Of a stretch of 64,000 nt of DNA, positions 33,245 to 42,029 are shown piece by piece. The position numbers were made by a program, and so were the translations under genes. The notes beneath the pieces were generated by a model. It saw only the letters and a program-made list of their open reading frames with translations. It was not told the DNA's origin and made no database searches. The number at the start of each line of letters is the position of its first letter. Within the stretch, counting starts at the first letter, position 1. Source of the stretch: Larkinella terrae (lineage in GTDB: Bacteria; Bacteroidota; Bacteroidia; Cytophagales; Spirosomataceae); assembly GCF_009668025.1 (NCBI RefSeq), contig NZ_WJXZ01000001.1, positions 599,004-663,003 of the forward strand. Reading direction: 5' to 3'.

Positions 33245-35188
33245 ATGGAAGATAAAAAACACCTGGATAAGGTGACAGCGGCCGGTCTGCTTGTTGCACT
33301 GGGTATTATCTACGGCGACATTGGCACCTCGCCACTTTACGTGCTTCGTGCTGTGGTAGGTACCAATCAACCGATTCAGGAGGATATTGTCAGGGGAGCC
33401 CTTTCCTGCATTTTCTGGACCATTACTTTACAAACGACCGTCAAATACGTCGTTCTGGTGCTCAGAGCCGATAACCGGGGTGAAGGTGGGACATTTGCAC
33501 TCTATGCGCTGGTCCGGCGACACGCCCGCTGGCTGACGATTCCGGCCATCATTGGCGGCAGTTCCCTTTTAGCTGACAGCATCATTACGCCCCCGATCTC
33601 CGTTTCGTCGGCCATTGAAGGCTTGCGTATTCTCTACCCCGACATTCCGACGGTACCGATTGTGCTCGGCATTCTGGCCTTTCTCTTTTTGATCCAGACG
33701 TTCGGAACCAGCGTGGTCGGCACGGCTTTCGGCCCGATTATGCTCCTGTGGTTCACCATGTTAGGCACTTTGGGCGTGTTGCAGATTACCAGTGATCTGT
33801 CCATCCTTCAGGCTGTCAATCCGTTATACGTCTATCATTTTCTGAATGATTACCCCGGCGCTTTCTGGTTACTGGGAGCGGTTTTTTTATCAACAACCGG
33901 GGCCGAAGCGCTTTACGCCGATATGGGGCATACCGGCCGGGGAAACATCCGGATCAGTTGGATGTTCGTGAAGGCCTGTCTGTTGCTCAACTACTTTGGT
34001 CAGGGCGCTTACGTGGAAAGTCTGGCGGGCCAGCAACTCGGTGAACGCAATCCGTTCTACGGTTTAATGCCTGAATGGTTCCTTTTTGCCGGTATCGTTA
34101 TCGCTACCATGGCCACCGTTATCGCCAGCCAGGCCATGATCACCGGTGCTTTTACGCTTATCAGCGAAGCCATCCGGCTTAATTTCTGGCCCAAAGTCCG
34201 GCTTCGGTACCCGACCAATAAGAAAGGACAACTCTATGTTCCGAGTATCAACTGGCTCCTCTTCGCGGGTTGCGTCGGAGTGGTGCTTTACTTTCAGGAT
34301 TCCTCGCGGATGGAAGCTGCATATGGGCTGGCGATTACACTAACCATGCTGATGACGACCATTCTGTTCAGCTACTACATGTATTCCCACAAGTTCAACG
34401 CGTGGTTCGTGATGCTGTTCCTGATTTTTTACCTGATTGTCGAAACCAGTTTTCTGGTGGCGAATCTGGCGAAATTCACGCACGGCGGTTGGGTATCAGT
34501 CCTGATTGCCGGGGTTATGGCGGCCATCATGATCATCTGGCTCAGTGCCAATAAAATCAAGCTGCGTTTAACGGAATACGTCAAAATTGACCAGTACATT
34601 CAGCCGTTTAAAGAACTTAGCCGGGACATCAGCATCCCAAAATACGCTACCCACCTCGTTTTCATGAGCAACGCGGCCCGGGCGGCCGAAATTGAGTCGA
34701 AAATCATTTATTCCATTTTCCAGAAACGACCGAAACGGGCTGATATCTACTGGTTTATCCACGTTGATACGACCGACGATCCGTACACGATGGAATACAA
34801 AGTGAACACGATTGCGACCGACGACGTCTACAAAGTCACCTTTCGGCTCGGTTTTCGGATTGAGCAGCGGATCAACCTCTTTTTCCGGCGGGTTATCGAG
34901 GACATGGTGAAAAACAAGGAAGTGGACATCACCAGCCGGTACGAATCGCTCAGCCGCCAGAATGTCATCGGCGATTTCCGGTTTGTGGTCCTTGAAAAAT
35001 TTCTCTCCTTCGAAAACGATCTCCCCCTGCGGGAACGGATTGTGATGGATGTTTACTTTTTCGTAAAAGGATTTACAACTCCCGAAGACCGCTGGTTTGG
35101 CCTCGACAGCAGTGCCGTGAAAATCGAGAAAGTGCCGCTGGTTATCCGTCCGGTCGAGAACGTCAAACTCAAACGAATCGACACCTAA
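33245..35188 (+). CDS. kup: KUP family potassium uptake protein
   Basis: A 647-residue K+/H+ symporter of the KUP/HAK/KT family with 12 membrane helices in the first ~430 residues and a soluble C-terminal domain (~430-647). The N-terminal signature is GLLVALGIIYGDIGTSPLYV, followed by EGGTFALYALVRR and DSIITPPISVSSAIEGL. The length is normal. The gene stands alone between mntH and the epimerase; a weak TATCTTTA sequence at 33190-33197 may be part of its promoter. Confidence 0.95.
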   Translation: MEDKKHLDKVTAAGLLVALGIIYGDIGTSPLYVLRAVVGTNQPIQEDIVRGALSCIFWTITLQTTVKYVVLVLRADNRGEGGTFALYALVRRHARWLTIPAIIGGSSLLADSIITPPISVSSAIEGLRILYPDIPTVPIVLGILAFLFLIQTFGTSVVGTAFGPIMLLWFTMLGTLGVLQITSDLSILQAVNPLYVYHFLNDYPGAFWLLGAVFLSTTGAEALYADMGHTGRGNIRISWMFVKACLLLNYFGQGAYVESLAGQQLGERNPFYGLMPEWFLFAGIVIATMATVIASQAMITGAFTLISEAIRLNFWPKVRLRYPTNKKGQLYVPSINWLLFAGCVGVVLYFQDSSRMEAAYGLAITLTMLMTTILFSYYMYSHKFNAWFVMLFLIFYLIVETSFLVANLAKFTHGGWVSVLIAGVMAAIMIIWLSANKIKLRLTEYVKIDQYIQPFKELSRDISIPKYATHLVFMSNAARAAEIESKIIYSIFQKRPKRADIYWFIHVDTTDDPYTMEYKVNTIATDDVYKVTFRLGFRIEQRINLFFRRVIEDMVKNKEVDITSRYESLSRQNVIGDFRFVVLEKFLSFENDLPLRERIVMDVYFFVKGFTTPEDRWFGLDSSAVKIEKVPLVIRPVENVKLKRIDT

Positions 35189-35254
35189 TGTTCATACACT
35201 ACGGATTAGAACATTCACAATTAACTAATCCATAGCTGATTAACCTCCAATTCA

Positions 35255-36316
35255 ATGAAAATACTGATCACCGGCGGAGCCGGTTTTGTTGGTTCCTCAC
35301 TGGCCTTGTCCCTCAAGTCCAATTACCCACACTACGAAATTTTTGTTCTCGATAACCTCAAGCGAAAAGGCTCCGAACTGAACGTCGCCCGCTTGACCAA
35401 AGCCGGTATTCAGTTTGTCCACGGCGACATCCGGAACAAGGAAGATTTCGATCCCATTCCGCCCGTCGATACCCTGATTGAAGCCTCGGCCGAACCGTCG
35501 GTACTGGCGGGGTTGACCGGAACACCGGATTACCTGATCAACACGAATCTATTTGGCACGGTCAACTGCCTCAACTTTGCGCTGAAGTCCAAGGCCAACG
35601 TCATATTTCTTTCCACCAGCCGGGTTTACCCCATCAAGGCCATCGAAACGCTCAATTTCGATGAACACGAAACCCGGTTTGTTCTTTCTGATAACCAGCC
35701 CATTCCGGGTGTTTCGTCGAAAGGAATTGCCGAGAATTTTCCGCTCGACGGTGCCCGTTCGCTGTACGGTACGACCAAACTGGCGTCGGAACTGATCATT
35801 CAGGAATACCAGGAGTTTTTCGGTCTGAAAACCGTCATCAATCGCTGCGGGGTCATTACGGGTCCGTGGCAGATGGGCAAGGTCGATCAGGGTGTGATGG
35901 TACTCTGGATTGCCAAGCATTATTTCGAGCAGAAACTGGCGTACATTGGCTACGGCGGGACTGGCAAACAAACCCGGGATATGCTCCACATCGCTGATCT
36001 TTACCGACTGATCGACTGGGAGTTACACAACATCGATCAGGTCAACGGTGAAATTCTGAACGCGGGGGGCGGCAACGAAAGCAGCGCGTCTCTGCAGGAA
36101 TTGACGAAAATCTGTCAGGAAGTAACCGGAAAAACCATCCCGATCAGCAACATTGCCGAAAACCGGGCCGCCGACATCCGGCTTTACGTGACCGATAACA
36201 CCAAAGTAACCAAACTGACCGGCTGGAAACCGGAGTTGGGAATCAAAGAAATCGTAACCGACATCACGAAGTGGCTCGACGAAAACCGGGAAGCCCTCGA
36301 GCCGATTTTAAAATAA
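35255..36316 (+). CDS. NAD-dependent epimerase/dehydratase, CDP-paratose 2-epimerase-like
   Basis: A 353-residue extended SDR with NAD-binding GGAGFVGSSLA, the structural element IEASAEPSVLAG, catalytic Ser/Thr in FLSTSRVYP and Y-x-x-x-K in SLYGTTKLASELI. The insertion SSKGIAENFPLDGARSLYG and RCGVITGPWQMGKVDQGV are typical of the CDP-paratose (CDP-tyvelose) 2-epimerase group. Other CDP-sugar genes are absent nearby, so the substrate is open. It ends 5 nt before a perfect 14-bp hairpin that separates it from the convergent outer-membrane protein gene. Confidence 0.87.
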   Translation: MKILITGGAGFVGSSLALSLKSNYPHYEIFVLDNLKRKGSELNVARLTKAGIQFVHGDIRNKEDFDPIPPVDTLIEASAEPSVLAGLTGTPDYLINTNLFGTVNCLNFALKSKANVIFLSTSRVYPIKAIETLNFDEHETRFVLSDNQPIPGVSSKGIAENFPLDGARSLYGTTKLASELIIQEYQEFFGLKTVINRCGVITGPWQMGKVDQGVMVLWIAKHYFEQKLAYIGYGGTGKQTRDMLHIADLYRLIDWELHNIDQVNGEILNAGGGNESSASLQELTKICQEVTGKTIPISNIAENRAADIRLYVTDNTKVTKLTGWKPELGIKEIVTDITKWLDENREALEPILK

Positions 36317-36320
36317 AACC

Positions 36321-36354
36321 GTTCCGGGCAGCGGAAATAACCGCTGCCCGGAAC
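36321..36354. terminator. Bidirectional terminator-type hairpin
   Basis: A perfect 14-bp stem (36321-36334 with 36341-36354) closes a 6-nt AAATAA loop between convergent genes. There is no long U-run on either side, but the position and stability suggest termination or 3'-end protection of both transcripts. Confidence 0.75.
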
Positions 36355-36369
36355 ACTTCATTTGCCTTT

Positions 36370-37650
36370 CTAAAACACCTCGCCCAGGTTAAAATAAATC
36401 CCCCGCGAGCCCCTGGTGCCAACGCTGTAGTCAAGAGCCAGATTCGTGCGCGACAGTTTGTTCATCCGAAACCGGAGGCCCAAACCGGTTGCCGGGGCTA
36501 CGTGGCCGAACTGGAGCTTTTGTTCCGGCGAGGCTGCGCTCGTGCTGGTGTTGCTGACGGTTTGCGAATTAACGAAGACAACCCCGCCCAGCAACCGGTT
36601 GGCCGTGATACCAAACCGAAATTCCGTCTCCATATACAGCAGATCCTTGCCCCGGTAACGGCCCTGAATATAGCCGCGTCCCATGTTGCCGTAGGTGTCC
36701 CAGGCCGTGGCCGGCAAATCCAGAAAGGGCGGATTTCCGTTGATTGTCAGCGCATTGTATGACCAGAATGCCAGAACATTTTCCGGTTTACGCGTGGAAA
36801 GCGATACATATTTCCGCAGGTCCAGCAGCATCGACTGGTAGTGCGTATCGCTGCCGAGCCAGGTCACGTTATCCCGAAAAATGACGCTGATGTATTCTCC
36901 GCCTAGCGGACTGATCGAGTTGGGGCGGTTGTCGTACAGCAGGTTGAGAATCGGCCCGGACGAAACCGAGCGACCCGTTATCCCGTACGGATACCGCGAA
37001 ATGGCCGTCCGTTCGTGCCGGGCGTCCCAGCTTTTAATGTTCCAGTGAAGGTCGAGTTGCAGTCCCAGACCACCGTACAGATTCGGGGCAATGCGCCGAA
37101 GCAGCGTCGCGTGGGCCCGCAGGTAGTTGTAATCCATGTTGATCACATGGTCGGTGCTGGTGTTCATCCCCAGGCCGTAAGTGGGTTGCGGGTAGTGCAT
37201 CAGCCGCAGGTCGGACGTCAGGTTCCAGGTATTGTGGGGAAACCAGTAATTCAGCGTGCTGGTAAGCAACTGCTGGTTATTGGCCGTGTAGATTACCGAC
37301 GAAACGAGGGTCGAGACATTGGCCGATGGTCGTCTTATGGCGATATTCCCCAGAACCTGCGCCTGGAAACTGGTTTGAATCGAATAGCCAACCTGCGGAA
37401 TAATCCAGACCAGCGGCCGTCCGGCCTGCAGTTTCGTTGTGTCGCGTTCCTTCAAAAACCGCCCCGGAAGAACCGCCCGCAGCAGATCCAGAATGTCGCG
37501 CTGAGGGACAGCGGGCCGGTCGGTCGTTACGGTCGAATCGGTTTGGGTGGAGTCGACCCCGGCGGTTTGGGCAATGGATTCGTTCAGACCGCCTGATAAC
37601 CAGAGCAGTAAGAGAGCGAAAACGTATTTGGCCGCTTTACAGGGGTACAT
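36370..37650 (-). CDS. Outer-membrane beta-barrel protein, BamA/TamA C-terminal-like
   Basis: A 426-residue exported protein. The signal peptide is residues ~1-25 (ALLLLWLSGGLNESIAQ), then a short linker, then about 16 amphipathic beta strands ending in an aromatic C-terminal strand (GIYFNLGEVF). The GGEYISVIFRDNVTWLGSD and the VRF/GRGYIQGRYRGKDLLYMETEFRF-type segment (shown only in part) resemble the surface-antigen/Omp85 barrel domain without POTRA repeats. Role unknown. The start is the ATG at 37650; extension upstream to 37764 would destroy the signal peptide. Confidence 0.78.
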   Translation of the reverse strand: MYPCKAAKYVFALLLLWLSGGLNESIAQTAGVDSTQTDSTVTTDRPAVPQRDILDLLRAVLPGRFLKERDTTKLQAGRPLVWIIPQVGYSIQTSFQAQVLGNIAIRRPSANVSTLVSSVIYTANNQQLLTSTLNYWFPHNTWNLTSDLRLMHYPQPTYGLGMNTSTDHVINMDYNYLRAHATLLRRIAPNLYGGLGLQLDLHWNIKSWDARHERTAISRYPYGITGRSVSSGPILNLLYDNRPNSISPLGGEYISVIFRDNVTWLGSDTHYQSMLLDLRKYVSLSTRKPENVLAFWSYNALTINGNPPFLDLPATAWDTYGNMGRGYIQGRYRGKDLLYMETEFRFGITANRLLGGVVFVNSQTVSNTSTSAASPEQKLQFGHVAPATGLGLRFRMNKLSRTNLALDYSVGTRGSRGIYFNLGEVF

Positions 37651-37700
37651 CTCAGACAGACACAAACGAATTGATTTATAAAATAGATACGAAAACCAGG

Positions 37701-37780
37701 CGGTTTTCGTATCGAAAAGCGTGAATGAATTGGGTAAAACCGCAACCGGTTTTATTGACAACAAATCAACTGCAAAACCG
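37701..37780. repeat. Cluster of four AAAACCG/CGGTTTT words
   Basis: In the 150-bp gap between two exported-protein genes the heptamer occurs at 37701-37707 and 37747-37753 (CGGTTTT) and at 37736-37742 and 37774-37780 (AAAACCG). This is a dense example of a word found throughout the native part of the window. Confidence 0.6.
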
Positions 37781-37800
37781 GTCGCAATTTACATTATTTT

Positions 37801-39177
37801 TTATCGACGGCCGCCGTGGAAACCACCTCCATGAAAACCGCCACCGCTAAATCCCCGGTTGCTGAAGCCGCCCCAGCCCTGGGCGTGGTACACATTGGCG
37901 CTGGGGTGACTGAACGTACTAACCCGTGCCCCGGCCTGATTCAGGGTTCCGGCCGGGCGGCTGAACGCACCGGGCGAGGTCAGGAAATTGAGCCGCCCGC
38001 CCGCATTGGGGTTATAATGCTGTTGGGCCACCCGCATAAAACCGCTGTTGACCGACCCCAGCACCCGGTTTTGAGCCACATTGTGCTGGTAATAATTCCC
38101 AAACTGGCGGTAGAGATGCGGATAGCTGCGGTAGTAACCCCGGTTGAAAAACCAGTTGGAAAAACCGTAGGTCGGAAAACCGTATAAGCCGTACGTACCC
38201 AGACCAAAACCAAATCCAAAACCGGCCCAATACGCCCCCGGATACCACAGCGCCGAACCGTACCAGCCCGGGTACCCGAACCAGTAGGAATACGGATTGG
38301 CGAAATAATTATACGTGTAGGTCGTCGTGGGCGTGTTGTCGGCGGGCACGGGCGGGATGATATACCCGTTGCTTTTGGCGTAATCCTGAGCCGCCTGATT
38401 CAGTTCCTGTCCGGCCTGCGGATTATCCGCGAGTTCCTGCTGGAATGCCGACACTTCGTACTGATCCTGAACGGACAGGCTGTCGTGCAAAGCGGTCAGC
38501 TGCTGAACGAGCGCCGATCCTTCGGCCCGGTATTGATCGCCCAACTGGCGGGTCAGATCGAGGTGATCGGTGAGCAGAGTCATCACATCGGGCAGGCTGA
38601 TCAACTGGCGAAACGCGTCCTGCACCGGCGCATCGAGCGGTTGAATGATCTGCCCGAACGTTTGCCCGGCCTGCTGGTTGAGCTGATCGGCCTGAACCAG
38701 ATCCGCGTGGTGGTTGTGATATAGCTTCCAGGCTGCGGTTTTCAATTCGTCGGTCGCATTTTTGGGCAACAGATTCTCCACGGCTGCCGTACTCAGGTTT
38801 GAAGGTTCGGTGGCCAGCGTGTGCAACACGTCGGGATACCGGGTCAGTTCGTAAAACCAGCCTTGCTTGGTCTGATTAAAACCGCCGACGAGATTTTGAA
38901 ACGCCTGCTGCGTCTGGGTGCGGCTTTGCTGAAGTTGACTCAGGATTTGCGGATATTGGCTGGCCGACAAAATTGCCTGGCGGACCGTTGCGCTGTACGG
39001 AGCAATCGATGCCGCAACGGACTGGTCGTGACCGGTTTGTGCAAAAACCGCCGGTTGGAAAACACAAAACAGGAGGCTCAACAGGAGTATAACCCGTGAC
39101 GGCCAGCTTCTATTGAACAACACGACCGGATCGACTGCGTGAGGGGCGGTGGTGGGGAAATTCAGATTCGTTTTCAT
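37801..39177 (-). CDS. Secreted aromatic/Gly-rich protein of unknown function
   Basis: A 458-residue protein with a signal sequence after a 25-residue extension (RVILLLSLLFCVFQPAVFAQ). Residues ~50-270 are helical and Gln-rich, with repeated QLxxLPDVxxLLxxH-like patterns. Residues ~285-350 are dominated by Tyr, Trp, Gly and Phe (SYWFGYPGWYGSALWYPG), and the C-terminus ends in Gly-Gly-Phe-His repeats. It resembles the Bacteroidota DUF3300-like exported proteins in layout, but I cannot confirm the family. The Gly/His tail may bind metal or interact at the surface. It is well transcribed alone, with no close partner. Confidence 0.65.
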   Translation of the reverse strand: MKTNLNFPTTAPHAVDPVVLFNRSWPSRVILLLSLLFCVFQPAVFAQTGHDQSVAASIAPYSATVRQAILSASQYPQILSQLQQSRTQTQQAFQNLVGGFNQTKQGWFYELTRYPDVLHTLATEPSNLSTAAVENLLPKNATDELKTAAWKLYHNHHADLVQADQLNQQAGQTFGQIIQPLDAPVQDAFRQLISLPDVMTLLTDHLDLTRQLGDQYRAEGSALVQQLTALHDSLSVQDQYEVSAFQQELADNPQAGQELNQAAQDYAKSNGYIIPPVPADNTPTTTYTYNYFANPYSYWFGYPGWYGSALWYPGAYWAGFGFGFGLGTYGLYGFPTYGFSNWFFNRGYYRSYPHLYRQFGNYYQHNVAQNRVLGSVNSGFMRVAQQHYNPNAGGRLNFLTSPGAFSRPAGTLNQAGARVSTFSHPSANVYHAQGWGGFSNRGFSGGGFHGGGFHGGRR

Positions 39178-39281
39178 GGCATGTATCGGTTAAAACCGGG
39201 TGCGGTTGCGAAAACGGACACCCTGAACCCGCCATTCCGCCGGTGTTGCGCGGCCAAATGGCGGGTTGAACACGAACTCAA

Positions 39282-39839
39282 TCAGACTCTGATTTTTTTG
39301 ACTTTACGCAAAACCGTTCCGTTGCTGTCGAAAAACACTTTTTCCCGTGCTTTGCCTTTCGCCAGTTCGACGCGGTAATAGTTAGAGGAAGATTTACCAT
39401 ATTGGATTCGTTCCTGATCGCCCACGATTTTCCAGTCCGCAAACTGATTGCTGATGGTTTTGGTAACGGCATCCGGAAGAAGCGCCTGTTTGACGATTTC
39501 CTTGAAACTGAGCAATTTGCCGTCTTTGTTATAAACCGCAGTGTAATTCAGCGTCGGGCTGTTGGCGGCTACCCGGTAATACAGCATTTCGATGTTTTCA
39601 TCGGTGTTTTTGTTCTCACTGACCGCCCATTCGTGGCCGTACAGGGCGTGTGGCAGAAAGGCCACATCCGTGACAATCGAGTTGGGAAAATCGGCTTTAA
39701 CGGCATCCATCACCTGCTGCGGTTCTTCGCCTTTCTTGACGTGGGTGATGGTTACGGATTGATCTTCCAGAGGGCTTTGTGCCTGAGTGGCTCCAATTGA
39801 CAAGCCGGTGAGTAGCAGGGCAATACTTAACGTTTTCAT
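39282..39839 (-). CDS. Secreted PepSY-like domain protein
   Basis: A 185-residue exported protein with a clear signal peptide (MKTLSIALLLTGLSIGATQA). Two repeats of the pattern V-x(3)-F-P-x-S then YYRV and later ISNQFADWKIVGDQERI then YYRVELAKGKAREKVFFDSNG are typical of PepSY-like (DUF2874-type) proteins, which bind in the periplasm and may inhibit proteases. The target is unknown. It ends 104 nt before the preceding gene on the same strand. Confidence 0.75.
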   Translation of the reverse strand: MKTLSIALLLTGLSIGATQAQSPLEDQSVTITHVKKGEEPQQVMDAVKADFPNSIVTDVAFLPHALYGHEWAVSENKNTDENIEMLYYRVAANSPTLNYTAVYNKDGKLLSFKEIVKQALLPDAVTKTISNQFADWKIVGDQERIQYGKSSSNYYRVELAKGKAREKVFFDSNGTVLRKVKKIRV

Positions 39840-39964
39840 GGTTGTTTAAGAATTAAATGGGTGACGATTGGTTGACTGAAACAAAGGTCGGCGCTGGCGA
39901 CTCCCCGCAGCCTGCCCGTCGGCAGGAGTTTTTACTGATTGTGGTCAGGGTTTGAGGTAGAGGC

Positions 39965-39990
39965 CGTGGGGGTAAGGGCAGAGGGGAGTT
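39965..39990. repeat. Single arm of family D word repeat
   Basis: The 201-bp gap between the histidine kinase and the PepSY-like gene contains GTGGGGGTAAGGGCAGAGGG without a nearby complementary arm. It shares the word of the elements at 4791-4886 and 29681-29760 and may be a decayed copy. Confidence 0.4.
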
Positions 39991-40040
39991 TGGCGGAGCG
40001 TGTTTGTTCTCAGGGTGGAAAGGGAAGCGGTTTTGTGAAT

Positions 40041-41207
40041 TTAACGCGGGCGGGTGGGAAGACGCAGGATGAACGTGGCTCCGGCGTTGGGGCGGTTTTC
40101 GTAATGGAGGCTGGCGCCAAGCTGGTCGGCGTATTCTTTGGCGATGGACAACCCCAAACCGGACGACGATTCTCCCGCCGTGGGCCGGGGACTCAGCACC
40201 GCAAACCGCCCGAAAAGCCGGGCCTGCTCGTCGACAGGAACGCCGGGGCCTTCATCGGCAACACCAATCTGGAGGGCGGTTTCGTCCGAATGCACCGTCA
40301 GCCGGACGGTTTTGCCGCCGGGCGAAAACTTGATGGCGTTGGAAATCAGATTTTCCACAATTTCGGTGAGGTAAGCCGGATCGGTAAACGCCCGCCCTTC
40401 GGCTTGTTCGCTCAAAAACCGCAGACGAATGGCCTTGCGCTCGGCCAGGTACGTAAACCGGTTGAGGAGTTCGGCCAGCAGGGGCAACACGTTCAGGTCG
40501 GCGAACTGGGGCGCGTTGGCGTTGCGCTCGATGCGGTTGACGTCCAGCGTTTGCTGGATCAGTTCGCCCATGTGCCGGGCGGTTTCGTCTATTTCCTCCA
40601 CCCATTGCGCTTGCCGGGGCGTCAGCGTTTCGGCGGTTTTGCGGAACTTGGCCGCCAGCATTCGGAGGTTGGTAATGGGGTTTTGCAGGTCGTGCGCTAC
40701 CACGCCAATGAAGCGGTTTTTGGTCTGGTTGAGCGCGAAAAGCTGTTCGTTGAGGGAATTCAGTTCTTCGTTTTTCTGAAAAATCTGATCTTCCAGAGCC
40801 TGCTGCACGGTCAGATCGAGTACCACCGTGCGGGTCATCAGAAACCGGCCGTCTTCGTCGTAAATGGCGGTGTCGTTGAGCAGAATCGGAAAATGGCTGC
40901 CGTCCTGCCGTTCAAGCGTAAACCGGAGGTCTTTCACCACCCCGGTTTTCTTGAAAAGCTCAAACTGTTCCGTGAAAAAAGCCCGCTGGTCGGCAGGCAG
41001 CAGTTCGGAAAAGAAACGGCGGCCAATCACCTCCTCACGCGTGTAGCCCAGCCACCGGAGTTCGGTTTCGTTGATGAGCAAAAACCGCCCGTCGGCGTCC
41101 AGCGAGTGGTAACCAACCGGCGCATAATGGTACAGATCCTCCAGCACAACCGGTTCGAGTTGCTGGAACAAATCGGCAGTAACCGGCGGGGGCGAAGACG
41201 GTTTCAT
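40041..41207 (-). CDS. PAS domain sensor histidine kinase
   Basis: A 388-residue soluble kinase without membrane helices. A PAS domain covers residues ~20-135 (YHYAPVGYHSLDADGRFLLI then GYTREEVIGRRFF), a short coiled coil ~136-165 follows, then HisKA with phospho-accepting His172 (AHDLQNPITN), and a complete HATPase_c domain: N box LISNAIKFSPGG, G1 DEGPGVP, F box LFGRF, G2 SGLGLSIAKEY. It should autophosphorylate in the cytoplasm in response to an unknown signal. It is divergent from the HisKA-only protein and REC-Crp regulator, the obvious partners. ATG at 41207 is preferred to a TTG at 41216. Confidence 0.93.
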   Translation of the reverse strand: MKPSSPPPVTADLFQQLEPVVLEDLYHYAPVGYHSLDADGRFLLINETELRWLGYTREEVIGRRFFSELLPADQRAFFTEQFELFKKTGVVKDLRFTLERQDGSHFPILLNDTAIYDEDGRFLMTRTVVLDLTVQQALEDQIFQKNEELNSLNEQLFALNQTKNRFIGVVAHDLQNPITNLRMLAAKFRKTAETLTPRQAQWVEEIDETARHMGELIQQTLDVNRIERNANAPQFADLNVLPLLAELLNRFTYLAERKAIRLRFLSEQAEGRAFTDPAYLTEIVENLISNAIKFSPGGKTVRLTVHSDETALQIGVADEGPGVPVDEQARLFGRFAVLSPRPTAGESSSGLGLSIAKEYADQLGASLHYENRPNAGATFILRLPTRPR

Positions 41208-41320
41208 GGTTGACAAACTACGGTGTTACAAGTTAACTTACAACGACCATACGCCAAAATTAACGCAGCCGTGGCAGATGGCGGGCCGGGCGACACTTTT
41301 GATGATGCCAAATAGAAAAT

Positions 41321-41342
41321 AGTACTGACGGTGGTCAGTACT
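41321..41342. promoter_or_regulatory. 22-bp Crp-type palindrome
   Basis: AGTACTGAC-N4-GTCAGTACT is a perfect 9-bp inverted repeat with a 4-nt spacer, the length and symmetry of Crp/Fnr family sites. Its centre lies about 42-44 nt upstream of the start expected from the -7 box at 41361-41368, which is the class II activator position. It precedes an operon that encodes a Crp-type regulator. Confidence 0.75.
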
Positions 41343-41360
41343 TCACCCGCCAATCCTGTT

Positions 41361-41368
41361 TATTTTTG
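41361..41368 (+). promoter_or_regulatory. -7 element of the signalling operon
   Basis: TATTTTTG matches TAnnTTTG and lies 22 nt before the ATG at 41391. On the other strand a TAATTTTG box (complement of 41255-41262) could serve the divergent histidine kinase. Confidence 0.6.
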
Positions 41369-41390
41369 TGTATGCCAAACCCTCTACGCC

Positions 41391-42029
41391 ATGTTAACCG
41401 ACGCTACTCTCGGCCGTTTGTTCACCCTGTTTACCAACGATTCCGACTCGTTTTTCGGAATTTTTGACCGGGCCACGCTGCGGCCGCTGCAGATCAATCC
41501 GGCGGGCCTGGCGCTGCTCGATCTCGATTCGCTGGCGGATTATTCGGGCAGGTATCCCAACGGTTTTATGAAAGACGGTTTTCGGCCGGACGAATTCTCG
41601 GACCGCTTCGAACCCCTCTGGCGCGACGGAAGCTGGCGGGGGCGGGTCGAATGGCGACGGCATTCGACGGGCGAGGTTTTCTGGGTCTGGACGCGAATGA
41701 TGGTCGACGAAGCCGACGAACAGGGTTATCTCCTGATTCTGGCGACCTTGCTTGATCAGGAATACGCACTGAGCCACCGGAAATCGGAGTTTATTTCGGC
41801 CATTTCGCACGAGTTTCGCACGCCCCTGGCCATCATGCAAACGGCGGTGGCCCTGCTGCCCCGGCTCGATCATCCGCAGAAACAACAGCAGCAGAGTCTG
41901 GCTATTCAGGCCCAGATTCAGCATCTGACCGAGTTGCTCGATACCTTGTTGCAGCAAGCGTTACACGGCGAAAAACTGTCCGCCCACGAAGTTCACGAAA
42001 CCGCCAATGGCTTAAAAAATACGAACTGA
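41391..42029 (+). CDS. PAS-HisKA protein lacking the ATPase domain
   Basis: A 212-residue protein with a PAS-like domain (residues ~5-120; RPLQINPAGLALLDLDSLAD, WRGRVEWRRHSTGEVFWVW) and a HisKA dimerisation helix pair with H140 in FISAISHEFRTPLAIMQ. The sequence ends ~70 residues later, without N, G1 or G2 boxes, so no HATPase_c domain exists. The next 1 kb is in another gene, so this is not a frameshift of a full kinase: the downstream gene overlaps its stop (TGATG at 42027-42031) and encodes an intact regulator. It may be a phosphotransfer or scaffold protein phosphorylated by the divergent kinase. The start at 41391 places the operator upstream. Confidence 0.85.
   Translation: MLTDATLGRLFTLFTNDSDSFFGIFDRATLRPLQINPAGLALLDLDSLADYSGRYPNGFMKDGFRPDEFSDRFEPLWRDGSWRGRVEWRRHSTGEVFWVWTRMMVDEADEQGYLLILATLLDQEYALSHRKSEFISAISHEFRTPLAIMQTAVALLPRLDHPQKQQQQSLAIQAQIQHLTELLDTLLQQALHGEKLSAHEVHETANGLKNTN

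Noticed and set aside
39939..41213. 424-codon frame antisense to the histidine kinase
   Set aside because: It mirrors the kinase codons in a GC-rich gene, shows no domain and low-complexity Gly/Arg/Gln content; the kinase has all its motifs.
41331..41391. Upstream start for the HisKA-only protein at 41331
   Set aside because: It would put the palindrome and -7 box in the coding sequence; the ATG at 41391 fits the PAS start.
41391..42029. Idea that the HisKA-only protein is a frameshifted full kinase
   Set aside because: The following sequence is an intact REC-Crp gene with its own ATG that overlaps the stop, leaving no room for an ATPase domain.
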